64,000 nt of DNA from Streptomyces cellulosae (GCF_000721105.1 NZ_JOEV01000003.1:124001-188000); one strand, 5' to 3'; numbered from the stretch's first letter, positions 24,043-36,383 are shown. Program-made: numbers and translations. Notes: a model not told the origin generated them from the letters alone.

Positions 24043-24947
24043 CCAACCGTCACCCGGCGGGCGGCGCGCCGGGTCTCGTCGCGCTCCCGGGGGCCCACGC
24101 CGGGAGCCCCGTACTGGGCGATGACCCGGGAGGCGGCGGCAGCGGCCGCCCGCGCCGAGGCCGGGGCGTCGCCGGTCGAGAGGTAGGCGGCCAGGAAGGC
24201 GCCCGAGTAGGCGTTGCCGCCGCCGGTCGGGTCGGTCACCGGTCCCGGCGCCACCCCCACCTGCCAGATCCGGGCCCCGTCCCGGACGAGTGATCCAGCG
24301 GCGCCGCAGCGCAGGACCACCACCAGGTCGCCCCCGGGTAGCGCGGCCAGCGCGTCACGGGGGTCCGGCTCGCCGGTCAGGGCCGCCGCCTCCGCGGAGT
24401 TGAGGGACAGTACGTCGACGAGTCCGGCCAGCTCTGCCACCCGGGCGCGTTCCGCCGGGGCGCAGGCGTCGGCGGCGATCTCCCAGAGGACCGGGCCACG
24501 CCACCGCGGGCGCAGCGCGGCGACCTCGCTCCAGTACCGCTCGTCGGTGCCGTGGAAGAGATACATCCCCGCCAGCCGGTCCGGGCCGACCGGCGACCGG
24601 CCAGGGAAGGGAGTGTGCGCCGCGAAGTGGGCGTCTCCGAACACGGACTCCTCGACGCGCTCCCCGTCGGGGAGGTAGCGCACACGGGTGACCGGGCTGT
24701 GCTCACCGATCTCGAACAGCCCGGCGGGGTCGACCTCGCGCCGGCGGAACCACTCGCTCAGCCGCCCCCGGTCCGCCGCGCCGACACCCGACACGATGAC
24801 CGTGTCCCACGGCGCGGACACCAGACTCGCCCCCGTCGCGGCGTACGCCCCGGCCCCGCCGACCTCTCGGGCCGCGGGTCTGCCGTCCGCCGTGTACACC
24901 TCGTCGGTCACCACGTGGGAGAAGACCGCGACGAGCCGCTGGGACAC
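24027..24947 (-). CDS. PfkB/ribokinase-fold protein with altered catalytic motif
   Basis: A 306-residue protein; GTG 24947 with GGAGG upstream is a better start than an in-frame ATG at 25001. The ribokinase fold is clear (EVGGAGAYAATGASLV near the N-terminus; a nucleotide-site DPTGGGNAYSGAF near residue 245). In active PfkB kinases that motif reads D-T-x-GAGD, with Asp as the catalytic base. Here it is GGGN, so the base is Asn, as in the MAK32-like branch. It may be a non-canonical kinase or a binding/regulatory protein. It is divergent from the nucleoside hydrolase gene and may act on the ribose or nucleoside product of that enzyme. Confidence 0.75.
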   Translation of the reverse strand: MSQRLVAVFSHVVTDEVYTADGRPAAREVGGAGAYAATGASLVSAPWDTVIVSGVGAADRGRLSEWFRRREVDPAGLFEIGEHSPVTRVRYLPDGERVEESVFGDAHFAAHTPFPGRSPVGPDRLAGMYLFHGTDERYWSEVAALRPRWRGPVLWEIAADACAPAERARVAELAGLVDVLSLNSAEAAALTGEPDPRDALAALPGGDLVVVLRCGAAGSLVRDGARIWQVGVAPGPVTDPTGGGNAYSGAFLAAYLSTGDAPASARAAAAAASRVIAQYGAPGVGPRERDETRRAARRVTVGAISA

Positions 24948-25011
24948 CTTCGGTCCTCCACGTTCGAACAGCAGCGCCGAGAGCGCGGCCGACAGCACCA
25001 TTGAATCTTCT

Positions 25012-25027
25012 GGTTGTTATACCTACC
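25012..25027. promoter_or_regulatory. 16-bp palindrome between PfkB-like and nucleoside hydrolase genes
   Basis: GGTTGTTATACCTACC forms GGT-N-G-N-TATA-N-C-N-ACC, an inverted repeat in the divergent promoter region. Its spacing differs from the two GntR-type palindromes at 18041 and 23908, so it may be a variant site or belong to another regulator. Confidence 0.35.
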
Positions 25028-25052
25028 ATACCTTTCTTCGGGAAAGGCGCAC

Positions 25053-26009
25053 ATGAAAAACCTTCTGATCGACACCGACCCGGGCATGGACGACGCCCTC
25101 GCGATCATCCTCGCGCTGAAGTCGCGTGAGCTGCGGATCCGTGCCGTCACCGCCGCGACGGGCAACCTGACCTCGGACAGGACCGCCGCGAACGCGCTGC
25201 GCGTCCTCGATCTGCTCGGTCGCGACGACATCCCGGTCGGCCAGGGCCCGTTGCTCCCGCTGGACGGCGACTACCCGGTCGACCCCTTCTCGCACGGCAG
25301 CGACGGCCTCGCCGACTCCCACTTCCCCGTCTCGGCGCGCGCCGTCGACCCCCGTCCGGCGCCGCAGCTGATCGTGGACACCGTCAACGCCCACGCGGGG
25401 GACATCAGCATCGCGGCCCTCGCGCCGCTGACCAACCTCGCCCTCGCCCTGGACATCGACCCGCACCTGCCCGAGAAGGTGACCGATCTCGTCATCATCG
25501 GCGGCTCCTACGGGCTCACTCCCTACGCCTGGTCGCAGGCCACCGGCGACAACGCGGTCAGCGAATGGAACATATTCGTCGACCCCGAAGCCGCCCACCG
25601 GGTCTTCCGGGCCGGGTTCAACCTCGTGGCCGTCGGACTCGACATCGCCACCCACCCCCGCATCAACTTCCGTGACGCGGACCTCGCCCGGCTGCGCCGC
25701 GCACGGACCCCGGAAGCAGCTCTCGCCACCCGGGTCGTCGACTACGTCAAGGGGCGGGGCTACCAGTCGTACTGTTCCCTCATCGACAGCGTCGCCGTCG
25801 CCGCTCTCATCGACCCCACGCTCATCGAGTGCGTCGAGGTCCGCTGCGATGTCGAACGCCGTGGCGAACTGACGCGTGGCATGACGGTCGTCGAACGGCG
25901 CGCGCACCACGGACGGGAGGACCTGCCCGTCATCCGGACGGTGGCCGAACTCGACTTCGACCGCTTTCTCGACCTGGTGACCGCCGTGCTCAGCGAACCG
26001 CGCACCTGA
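25053..26009 (+). CDS. Inosine-uridine-type nucleoside hydrolase
   Basis: A 318-residue protein with the calcium-binding fingerprint DTDPGMDDA (D9, D13 and D14 equivalent to the family's D10/D14/D15) and LTNLALALDIDP plus the later Asp in LIDSVAVAAL. It hydrolyses the N-glycosidic bond of ribonucleosides to base and ribose, normally in the cytoplasm. The family's catalytic His, which usually precedes the second Asp (HD), is Ile here (ID). Base specificity may therefore differ, or the substrate may be a non-purine N-riboside. It lies beside a PfkB-like gene and the GntR transporter locus. Confidence 0.85.
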   Translation: MKNLLIDTDPGMDDALAIILALKSRELRIRAVTAATGNLTSDRTAANALRVLDLLGRDDIPVGQGPLLPLDGDYPVDPFSHGSDGLADSHFPVSARAVDPRPAPQLIVDTVNAHAGDISIAALAPLTNLALALDIDPHLPEKVTDLVIIGGSYGLTPYAWSQATGDNAVSEWNIFVDPEAAHRVFRAGFNLVAVGLDIATHPRINFRDADLARLRRARTPEAALATRVVDYVKGRGYQSYCSLIDSVAVAALIDPTLIECVEVRCDVERRGELTRGMTVVERRAHHGREDLPVIRTVAELDFDRFLDLVTAVLSEPRT

Positions 26010-26059
26010 CACCCGGCGCCACTGGCGGCACGGTCGGTCCGGCGCGGCTGATCGGCCGG

Positions 26060-28267
26060 TCAGCCCGCGGCGGCTGACGGGCCGGTCGCGGGCCGGTCCG
26101 GGCGTACCGAGAACGCCGTGTCACCGGCCACGGCCACGATCGCGTCCTTGACCAGCAGCACGCTCGGGATCGTGTCCTGCGCCGAGGTCCCCGGGTCGTC
26201 CAGATTGTCCGTGGTCCAGCGCGTGGCGCCGGTCTCGTGGTCGAGCGCGAGGAGGCGGCCGTAGCGGTTGGCGAGGTAGAGGGAGTCGTACGGGGTCGAC
26301 CGCACCGGCGCGGACAGGTTCTCGATCTGGGTGCCCTCCTGCCACAGCCGGGTGCCGTCGGCGGCCCGGATCGCGGCGACGGTTCCGTCGGGGCGGACAA
26401 AGTACACGGTGCCGTCGACGAGGGTGGGCGTGCCGCGTGGGACCTCCGGCAGGGGGATCCGGGAGACGGTGCCCTCGGCCGGGTTCACCCGCAGCAGGGC
26501 CGCGTACGGCTCGTCGTTCCCGTCGTCCGACTCTGAGTCGAGGCGCTGCCGTACGGCGAACAGCGGCTGTCCGTCGACGGCGCCGAGCGGCAGTGCGGCC
26601 ACGGGAACCCTGGCGAGTTCGCGCGGCGTGCCGTCGGCCGGAGCGAGGCCCAGCAGGGCGACCGGGCCCTGGGTCGGGTCGTCGGCGTCGGAGCACAGGC
26701 CGTAGGGGGCACCGCCCAGGACCAGCGGGGCGCAGGCCGTGCCGGCCGACGACTTGGCGGGGGTCCGCCACTGGTCCTTGCCCGTCCGGGCGTTGAGGGC
26801 GACGAACTCCGTCGCCTTGTCCGACATCGTCAGGACGCCGCCGCTGAACAGTGCGGCGGGGTGGCCCGCGTCGATCGCGCGGGTCCAGACCTGTTGGCCC
26901 GCGTCGGTGTCGAGGGCGATCAGCCGCCGGGTCGAGTACACGGTCTCGTCCTGCGGTTCGTACGCGTACACGATCCCGTCGCGGACGCCGAGGGGCCGCT
27001 CGGCGGCCTGCGCGCTGTTGCCGACGGTCCACTCGACGCGGCCCGAGGCGGCGGCGATCCGGGCGACGGTGAAACCGGTCCCCGCGCAGTACAGCGCGGA
27101 TCCGCCGGACACGCAGCCGGAGTCCACGGAATCCACATTGATGACCGTGGGGCCGTCGGTGTCGCCCGGCACGGGCCGGGTGAGCTTCGCCTGCCAGGGT
27201 CGCCAGCCGGCGGGGAGCGCCGGGTCGGGAGGGTCGGTGGTGTCGGCGGCGGCACCGGTGGTCGTGTCCGGGCTCGTCGCCAGGTGGTACGCCGACGCGC
27301 CCACCACGGTGACGGCCAGCGCGGCGCCCAGGACGACGAGGCGGCGCACCCGGCGGCCGCGGCCCCCGCCGGCGGCCCCCGAGACCGTCGCACCGCCGGG
27401 CCCTCCGCTGGTGTCCGTGTTCCTCGCCACGGTCCACGTCCCGGCCGCCGCCGTGGCCGGCAGGGTCCTGAACGTCCGGTGCAGCTCGGCGAGTTGGGGC
27501 CTGGCGGCGGGATCCTTGTCCAGGCAGCGCTCGACCATGCCACGCAAAGGCTCCGGTACGCCGTCCAGGCTGGGCCGCTCGTGCACCACCTGATAGCCCG
27601 TCATATACGGGCTGCCGCCGTCGAAGGGACGGTTGCCGGTGGCCGCGTACACCAGCAGCGAGCCCAGCGAGAACACGTCCGAGGCGGCGGTGACGTCCCG
27701 GGGCGAGGCGAACTGTTCCGGCGACATGAAGGGCGGGGTGCCGATCAGGTGCCCGGTCAACGTGAGGGTCTCGTTGTCGGCGGCGCGCGAGATGCCGAAG
27801 TCGATGACGCGGGGGCCGTCCTCGGCCATCAGAACGTTGCTGGGCTTCAGGTCCCGGTGGACGACTCCCGCCTGGTGGATGTCCCGCAGCGCCTCGACCA
27901 GGCCGAGGGCGAGGACGCGCACCGCACGTCCGCCGAGCGCGCCCTGCTCGGCAACGATGTCCTGGAGCGTGCGGCCCGGCACGTACAGCGTGGCCATCCA
28001 CGGCAGTTCGGCGTCCGGGTCGGCGTCCACGACGGGGGCGGTGAACGCCCCGCTCACCCGGCGGGCCGCCGCGACCTCCTGGCGGAACCGGGTGCGGAAC
28101 TCGTCGTCCTGGGCGTACTGCGCGTGCACGACCTTGACCGCGACCTGCCGTCCCGACGCCGAGTGGCCGAGGTAGACGACGCCCATACCGCCGCTGCCGA
28201 GCCGGTCGACGAGCGTGTAGCCGCCGATCGATCCGATGGACCCCGATCCCCCGGTGCTCAGCGACAT
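26060..28267 (-). CDS. Transmembrane Ser/Thr protein kinase with extracellular PQQ-type beta-propeller
   Basis: A 735-residue receptor kinase. The cytoplasmic Hanks kinase domain (residues ~15-275) has the glycine loop GSGGMGVVYLG, K45 in VAVKVV, HRDLKPSNVL with D139, DFG at 156-158 and a SPEQ motif, so it should be active. A Gly/Arg-rich linker leads to one membrane helix (about 312-330, VVLGAALAVTVVGASAYHL). The outer part (~345-735) has repeated YAYEPQDETVYSTRRLIALDTDAGQ and LLALDHETGATRW-type blades of PQQ propellers. Such kinases are common in Streptomyces; the ligand is unknown. It is single and convergent with the nucleoside hydrolase. Confidence 0.92.
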   Translation of the reverse strand: MSLSTGGSGSIGSIGGYTLVDRLGSGGMGVVYLGHSASGRQVAVKVVHAQYAQDDEFRTRFRQEVAAARRVSGAFTAPVVDADPDAELPWMATLYVPGRTLQDIVAEQGALGGRAVRVLALGLVEALRDIHQAGVVHRDLKPSNVLMAEDGPRVIDFGISRAADNETLTLTGHLIGTPPFMSPEQFASPRDVTAASDVFSLGSLLVYAATGNRPFDGGSPYMTGYQVVHERPSLDGVPEPLRGMVERCLDKDPAARPQLAELHRTFRTLPATAAAGTWTVARNTDTSGGPGGATVSGAAGGGRGRRVRRLVVLGAALAVTVVGASAYHLATSPDTTTGAAADTTDPPDPALPAGWRPWQAKLTRPVPGDTDGPTVINVDSVDSGCVSGGSALYCAGTGFTVARIAAASGRVEWTVGNSAQAAERPLGVRDGIVYAYEPQDETVYSTRRLIALDTDAGQQVWTRAIDAGHPAALFSGGVLTMSDKATEFVALNARTGKDQWRTPAKSSAGTACAPLVLGGAPYGLCSDADDPTQGPVALLGLAPADGTPRELARVPVAALPLGAVDGQPLFAVRQRLDSESDDGNDEPYAALLRVNPAEGTVSRIPLPEVPRGTPTLVDGTVYFVRPDGTVAAIRAADGTRLWQEGTQIENLSAPVRSTPYDSLYLANRYGRLLALDHETGATRWTTDNLDDPGTSAQDTIPSVLLVKDAIVAVAGDTAFSVRPDRPATGPSAAAG

Positions 28268-28555
28268 GTACCGGTCGCCCTTCCTTGAATCCCCTGCACC
28301 ACACGGGTGTTCGGACGCACCACCCTAATGCCTTGCCTGCCGGGCCTGACGCGAAGGCCCCACGCGACCGTCTCGGTCCACCCCCTCGGTGAGTCCGGTC
28401 TGCGGAAGCCGCCTCTTCCCGTGGCCGAAGAGGGCATTGGCACTCCCCGGCCACGGGATTCCCTTGAGTCGCTCTCCACTCAGCGCTCACTCTGATCACT
28501 GGCTTCCGCCCACCAGGCCGGAAGCGTCGTCAGCGTTCAGGGGAGGACGCCACCC

Positions 28556-31500
28556 ATGCGAAGACTCCAGGCCCTCTGGGCCGTGGCAGGAGCGGCAGGA
28601 CTGCTCACGGGCGCGATCACGCCCGCGGTGGCCGGTTCCGGATCGACGGTCACCGCGCCGGACGCCACGCCCGCGCCAAGTGGCGCCGCGACCGGTTCCA
28701 CGAACACGCAGACCGTCACCCTCATCACCGGTGACACCGTGTCGCTCAGCGTCGGTCCGAACGGCAAGTACGCCGTCGACGTCCAGCGCGGCAAGGGCCG
28801 GGAGGCCGCCACCTTCGTGTCGAGCGAGAAGGACGGCGAGGTCAGTGTCCTGCCGGCGGACGCCATCCCGCTGCTGAAGGCGGGCCGTCTCGACCCGGAC
28901 CTGTTCAACGTCACCCAGTTGGTGAAGCAGGGGTACGCCGACGCGAAGACCGGCACCACCCCGGTGATCGCGACGTACACGAAGGGCAGCGCGATCCCCG
29001 ACGGCGCGCGCCGGACGCTCACGCTGCCCACAATCGACGGCGCCGCGCTGAGCGCGCGGAAGTCGACCGCCTTCTGGGCGGACATCGCCCCCGCGCTCGG
29101 CACCGGACCCACCACGAAGGCCGCGCGGCAGCTCGGTGAGGGCATCGCCAAGATCTGGCTCGACGGCAAGGTCACGGCGTCCCTCGACGTGAGCGTGCCG
29201 CAGATCGGCGCGCCCGAGGTGTGGCAGTCGGGCTACGACGGCAAGGGCGTCAAGGTCGCCGTCCTGGACACGGGCGTGGACGCCGGTCACCCGGATCTCG
29301 CGGGGAAGATCGGGGAAGCGCGGAGCTTCGTCCCGGACCAGGCGGTGCAGGACGGTCACGGCCACGGCACCCATGTGGCGTCCACGATCGTCGGCTCGGG
29401 CGCGGCCTCCGACGGCAAGCGCAAGGGTGTGGCGCCGGGCGCGGAACTGCTGGTCGGCAAGGTGCTGAACAACGCGGGCTCCGGCCAGGACTCCTGGATC
29501 ATCGCGGGCATGGAGTGGGCGGCGCGCTCCGGCGCGAAGATCGTGTCCATGTCGCTGGGCGGCACCGCGTCGGGCCCCTCGGACGTGCTGAGTGAGACGG
29601 TCGACGAGCTGTCCGCGTCCACCGGCACCCTCTTCGTGATCGCGGCGGGCAACTCCGGCCCGTCCGAGCAGACCGTCGGCACCCCGGGCATCGCCGACTC
29701 GGCGCTGACGGTGGGCGCCGTGGACAAGTCCGACAAGCTGGCGTCGTTCTCGAGCCGTGGCCCGCGCATCGGCGACTTCGCGGTCAAGCCGGAGATCACC
29801 GCACCGGGCGCGGCCATCACCGCGGCTCGCGCGGCCGGCACGACCATGGGCGCGCCGGTCGACGACTACTACACGACGTCGAGCGGTACGTCGATGGCGA
29901 CCCCGCACGTCGCGGGCGCCGCGGCGCTGGTCGCGCAGGCCCATCCGGACTGGACGGGACAGCAGCTCAAGCAGGCGCTGGCGACCACCGCGAAGACGAA
30001 CACCGCCAACTCCGTGTTCGAGCAGGGCGACGGCCGGGTCGACGCCGTACGGGCTGTCAAGCAGGGCGTCTTCGCGACACCGGCGCTGAGCTTCGGCACG
30101 TACGAGCAGGACGAGACCGAGGCCGACAGCAAGGACATCACCTACACCAACACCACGGACAAACCGGTGGAGTTGAAGGTCTCCTCGTCGCTCCCCGACG
30201 CCGCCCTGAACGCGGCCGCCGTGACCGTCCCGGCGAAGGGCACCGCCACCGTCGGCGTCACCGTCGACCCGGCCGAGGAGGCGACGGGCCGGTACACGGG
30301 ACACGTCACCGCGAGCACCGACGGCGTCCAGGTCACCACCGCCATCGGCTTCGAGAAGCTGGCGAAGACCTACGACCTGAAGCTGTCGCTGGTGGGCCGG
30401 GACGGCAAGCCGTCCACCGGGGCGTCGGTCTTCATGCTCCAGGAACTGAACGGCGCGTATCCGGACACGTACGGGTTCCTCGGCAGCGGCTACACCTTCA
30501 AGGTGCCGGCCGGTACGTACAACGTGGCGTCCTGGATCTCGACGCGGGACGCCGCCGGACTGGAGGTCGACACCTCGGTCGTCGGCGATCCGGAGATCAA
30601 GGTCGACAAGAACACCGAGGTCGTCCTCGACGCCCGCAAGGCGGTCGAGATCAAGCCGAAGACCAAGGAGGACTCCGAGTTCCAGGGCTTCAGCACCAAC
30701 TGGCACCGGGAGGGCCCGGGCAGCGCCTGGGGCGTGACCTACAGCCAGGGCTGGTGGACCGACCACGTCTACGTGGCGCCCACCGAGAAGGTCACCGAGG
30801 GCATGTTCGAGTTCTCCTCGAAGTTCCGTCTGTACCCCAAGGAGCTGACGGCGAGCGTCACCGGCCCCGAGAAGTACGCGCTGCCCCTCGACTACGCGCA
30901 GACGTCCAGCGGCTTCCCGGTGAAGATCGACGGTGACCGCACGGTCCGGGCGGTGGACGCGGGCAGCGGCACCGTGGCCGACTTCGCGGGGCTCGACGTG
31001 AAGGGCAAGGTGGCTGTCGTCCGGGTGGGCGCCGGTGCGACGGCGGACGAGGCACTGGCCAACGCGACCGCGGCCAGGGCCGGTTACGTCCTCGCCTACC
31101 ACGAGACGCCCGGGTACTGGATCTCCTGGGTGAAGAGCGCGGCCATCCCGCTGATGACCGCCACCGGCGAGGACGGCGCGAAGCTCGGGGCCCTGCTCGA
31201 GAGCGGGAAGAAGGTCAAGCTGAAGCTGAAGGGCACCGCGGTCAGCCCGTACGTGTACAGCGTGATGTTCCCGCAGACGGGCGCCGTCTCGGCCGACCAG
31301 ACCTACAACCTGAACAGCTCCAACACGGTGAAGCAGACGGTTCGCTACCACGCGGACAAGGCCGGTCGGGTCGGCAAGGACGCCGTGTACAGGTTCCGTC
31401 CCTGGCAGACGTCGGACATCGCGACCACCAACAACGTGCAACTCGGCACGGAGCGCACCGAGTACTACAACGTCACCGACAACCGGATCTGGCACGCCGT

Positions 31501-32233
31501 CTATCCCGACACGAAGGCGAACAAGCCTCAGTGGGATTCCCTGCGGACCTTCGGCAAGGCGGGCAGGCTGCCCGCTGAGGACTGGCTGCGCCCGGTCGTC
31601 CGCCCGGCGACCAGCGGGCAGTACGGCCTCTCCCAGCGCACCGGCGACAGACTCACCTTCGCCGTCCCGGAGTTGAGCGACGCCACGCCGGGTCACTACG
31701 GGTCGGTGGACAACGTCCAGGACACCGCGAAGGGCACGCTGTACAAGGACGGACAGCTGGTCGGCGACACCACACTCGGCGGAGTCGGCGCCTTCGACGT
31801 CCCGGCGGCGAAGACCTCGTACCGCCTCGTGCTCGACGCCCGGCGCACCGCCGACTGGGCCGCGTACTCCACCGGCACCCACACCGAATGGTCCTTCGCC
31901 TCGGCGCACACGGACCAGAAGACGGCGCTGCCGCTGCTCTCGGTCGACCATGACGTGGACGGGCTCGACCTCCTGGGCCGTGCGGAAGCGGGGCACACGT
32001 CGAAGCTCGGACTCTCCGTCCGGAACCAGTCGGGCACCGTGACGGCCGGTGACCTGAGGGCCTGGGTCTCCTACGACGACGGCACGTCCTGGAAGGAGGT
32101 GAAGGTGAAGCACGGCAAGGCTGAACTCAAGCACCCGAAGGGCGCCACGTTCGTCTCGCTGCGCGTGCGGGCCGCCGACCGGAACGGCAACGCGGTCGAC
32201 CAGACCGTGCTGCGGGCGTTCGGCCTGGAGTGA
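28556..32233 (+). CDS. Large secreted subtilisin-family (S8) serine protease
   Basis: A 1225-residue extracellular protease. A signal peptide (residues 1-26, ending TPAVA) is followed by a ~200-residue propeptide. The catalytic domain holds D238 (AVLDTGVDAGHPDL), H270 (GHGHGTHVA), the oxyanion N366 (AAGNSGP) and S446 (SGTSMATPHVAG), so the triad is complete. The remaining ~750 residues contain beta-sandwich and PA-like insert segments found in large actinobacterial subtilases. ATG at 28556 has GGGGAGG upstream. The kinase gene is divergent, 288 bases away; nothing else was recognised in that gap. Confidence 0.94.
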   Translation: MRRLQALWAVAGAAGLLTGAITPAVAGSGSTVTAPDATPAPSGAATGSTNTQTVTLITGDTVSLSVGPNGKYAVDVQRGKGREAATFVSSEKDGEVSVLPADAIPLLKAGRLDPDLFNVTQLVKQGYADAKTGTTPVIATYTKGSAIPDGARRTLTLPTIDGAALSARKSTAFWADIAPALGTGPTTKAARQLGEGIAKIWLDGKVTASLDVSVPQIGAPEVWQSGYDGKGVKVAVLDTGVDAGHPDLAGKIGEARSFVPDQAVQDGHGHGTHVASTIVGSGAASDGKRKGVAPGAELLVGKVLNNAGSGQDSWIIAGMEWAARSGAKIVSMSLGGTASGPSDVLSETVDELSASTGTLFVIAAGNSGPSEQTVGTPGIADSALTVGAVDKSDKLASFSSRGPRIGDFAVKPEITAPGAAITAARAAGTTMGAPVDDYYTTSSGTSMATPHVAGAAALVAQAHPDWTGQQLKQALATTAKTNTANSVFEQGDGRVDAVRAVKQGVFATPALSFGTYEQDETEADSKDITYTNTTDKPVELKVSSSLPDAALNAAAVTVPAKGTATVGVTVDPAEEATGRYTGHVTASTDGVQVTTAIGFEKLAKTYDLKLSLVGRDGKPSTGASVFMLQELNGAYPDTYGFLGSGYTFKVPAGTYNVASWISTRDAAGLEVDTSVVGDPEIKVDKNTEVVLDARKAVEIKPKTKEDSEFQGFSTNWHREGPGSAWGVTYSQGWWTDHVYVAPTEKVTEGMFEFSSKFRLYPKELTASVTGPEKYALPLDYAQTSSGFPVKIDGDRTVRAVDAGSGTVADFAGLDVKGKVAVVRVGAGATADEALANATAARAGYVLAYHETPGYWISWVKSAAIPLMTATGEDGAKLGALLESGKKVKLKLKGTAVSPYVYSVMFPQTGAVSADQTYNLNSSNTVKQTVRYHADKAGRVGKDAVYRFRPWQTSDIATTNNVQLGTERTEYYNVTDNRIWHAVYPDTKANKPQWDSLRTFGKAGRLPAEDWLRPVVRPATSGQYGLSQRTGDRLTFAVPELSDATPGHYGSVDNVQDTAKGTLYKDGQLVGDTTLGGVGAFDVPAAKTSYRLVLDARRTADWAAYSTGTHTEWSFASAHTDQKTALPLLSVDHDVDGLDLLGRAEAGHTSKLGLSVRNQSGTVTAGDLRAWVSYDDGTSWKEVKVKHGKAELKHPKGATFVSLRVRAADRNGNAVDQTVLRAFGLE

Positions 32234-32334
32234 CCGTCCCGGAAGCGACCGGCCGGAAGGTGACCGGCCGGAAGTGAACGACGAACCAGGCCGGGACAAA
32301 CGGCCTTAACAAAGATCGCCTACCGTGCCGGGCC

Positions 32335-33336
32335 ATGGCGAACACGGCATACGACACGGCAGACCAGACCCCTGCCGCGAGCCCCTGGGCCGCGGTGGGG
32401 GTCTCCGCCTTCGACGAGTTGGTCTACCGGACGATCCTGCACCAGCCCGACGCCGGCACGGCCGGCTGGGCGCTCCTGACCGGCGCCTCCCCGGCCCGGG
32501 TACGCGAATCCTGCGACCGGTTGCTCGGGGTCGGGTTGCTCCAGCCGCCGGATTCCATGGGGGGATTACGCGCGATCGACCCGAGAGTGGCGATCCGCGG
32601 ACTGATCAGGCGGCGCGAGACGGTGTCCGAACTGCTCGCCGCCACCGCCGAGGAGATGGCTACCGCGTACGAGGCCGGGCTGCTCCGTGAGGAGCCGTCC
32701 CGGTTGATCGAGGTCGCTTCCGGCGAGGGCGCCATCGCCGCACGCCTGGAGGAGATGTACGCGCGCGCCGAGCACGAGGTGTGCCTCTTCGACACGCCTC
32801 CGTATCTCGCACCGCCCACCCGGCAGCTGGATCTCCAGACCGATCTGCTCCGCCGCGGGATCGTCTCTCGCGGGATCTACGCGGCGCCCGCCCTCGAAGA
32901 CCCGAAGGTCCTCTCCCGCACCTGGAGCATGGTCGAACTCGGTGAGCAGGCCCGGGTGTTGCCGTCCGTGCCGGTCAAGCTGCTGGTGGTCGACGGGTGC
33001 CGGGCGATGCTGCCGCTGACCTCGTCGGCGGCGGGCGGCTACTGCGCCGTCGTGGTGTGGCACTCGGCGGTGACCGAAGCCCTGCAGAAGCTTTTCGAGA
33101 TGGCCTGGCAACAGGCGACCCCGCTCGGCCAGCCGGTCGGCGACGGTGAACTCAACGAAAGCGAAGGGGCGTTGATCAGACTGCTGGCGGCCGGGATGAA
33201 GGACGAGGCGGTGGCCCGGCATCTGGGAGTGAGTCTGCGGACCCTGCGGCGGCGGGTGAGTGAGCTGCAGGAGCGGCTGGGGGCGGCGAGCAGGTTCCAG
33301 CTGGGGGTGCGGGCAGCGCAGCGCGGCTGGCTCTGA
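32335..33336 (+). CDS. LuxR-type helix-turn-helix transcriptional regulator
   Basis: A 333-residue protein. The N-terminal part (residues ~20-75) looks like a TrmB/winged-helix segment (AFDELVYRTILHQP, RVRESCDRLLGVGLL). The middle resembles the phospholipase-D-like sensor region of orphan LuxR regulators. The C-terminus (~265-325) is a LuxR HTH (LNESEGALIRLLAAGMKDE, then ARHLGVSLRTLRRRVSELQ). Proteins of this architecture are frequent orphan regulators in Streptomyces; the effector and targets are unknown. It is 101 bases after the subtilase, with 15-base direct repeats (GTGACCGGCCGGAAG) in between. Confidence 0.8.
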   Translation: MANTAYDTADQTPAASPWAAVGVSAFDELVYRTILHQPDAGTAGWALLTGASPARVRESCDRLLGVGLLQPPDSMGGLRAIDPRVAIRGLIRRRETVSELLAATAEEMATAYEAGLLREEPSRLIEVASGEGAIAARLEEMYARAEHEVCLFDTPPYLAPPTRQLDLQTDLLRRGIVSRGIYAAPALEDPKVLSRTWSMVELGEQARVLPSVPVKLLVVDGCRAMLPLTSSAAGGYCAVVVWHSAVTEALQKLFEMAWQQATPLGQPVGDGELNESEGALIRLLAAGMKDEAVARHLGVSLRTLRRRVSELQERLGAASRFQLGVRAAQRGWL

Positions 33337-33343
33337 ACGCGAA

Positions 33344-33374
33344 GGGCCGCACCCCCGGACGGGGAGTGCGGCCC
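33344..33374. terminator. Bidirectional terminator between the LuxR-type and aconitase genes
   Basis: GGGCCGCAC...GTGCGGCCC forms a strong stem across 33344-33374 with C/G-rich inner pairing. It lies in the 57-base gap between converging genes. Confidence 0.75.
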
Positions 33375-33393
33375 GACTGCCGTACCGAACCGC

Positions 33394-36207
<2,814 letters not shown>

Positions 36208-36253
36208 CTGCCAGACCCAGGGAAAGCGTGCGACTGCGGTACGCCTCGGCAGA

Positions 36254-36271
36254 TATCTCGATGTCGAGATA
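36254..36271. promoter_or_regulatory. 18-bp perfect palindrome upstream of aconitase, TamR-like site
   Basis: TATCTCGATGTCGAGATA has 8-base perfect arms around TG and lies 143 bases before the aconitase start. In Streptomyces coelicolor, the MarR-family regulator TamR controls aconitase through palindromic sites upstream of the gene; the position and MarR-like symmetry fit this, but the motif assignment is from memory and unverified. Confidence 0.5.
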
Positions 36272-36383
36272 ACTCTAGTACATGGGCGCGGAATGGTCAT
36301 GCCCGGGCCCACCGTCCTGTCCCGGTGAAGCCCGGGAGGACTCCCCGACCTCGAAGGCTCGTCCGGCTGAGCCGGTCGGAGCA

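Noticed and set aside
28496..32299. A 1267-codon minus-strand frame opposite the large subtilase
   Set aside because: Low-complexity composition (Val/Arg/Gly/Leu) and no motifs; the plus-strand subtilase has a full catalytic triad and signal peptide.
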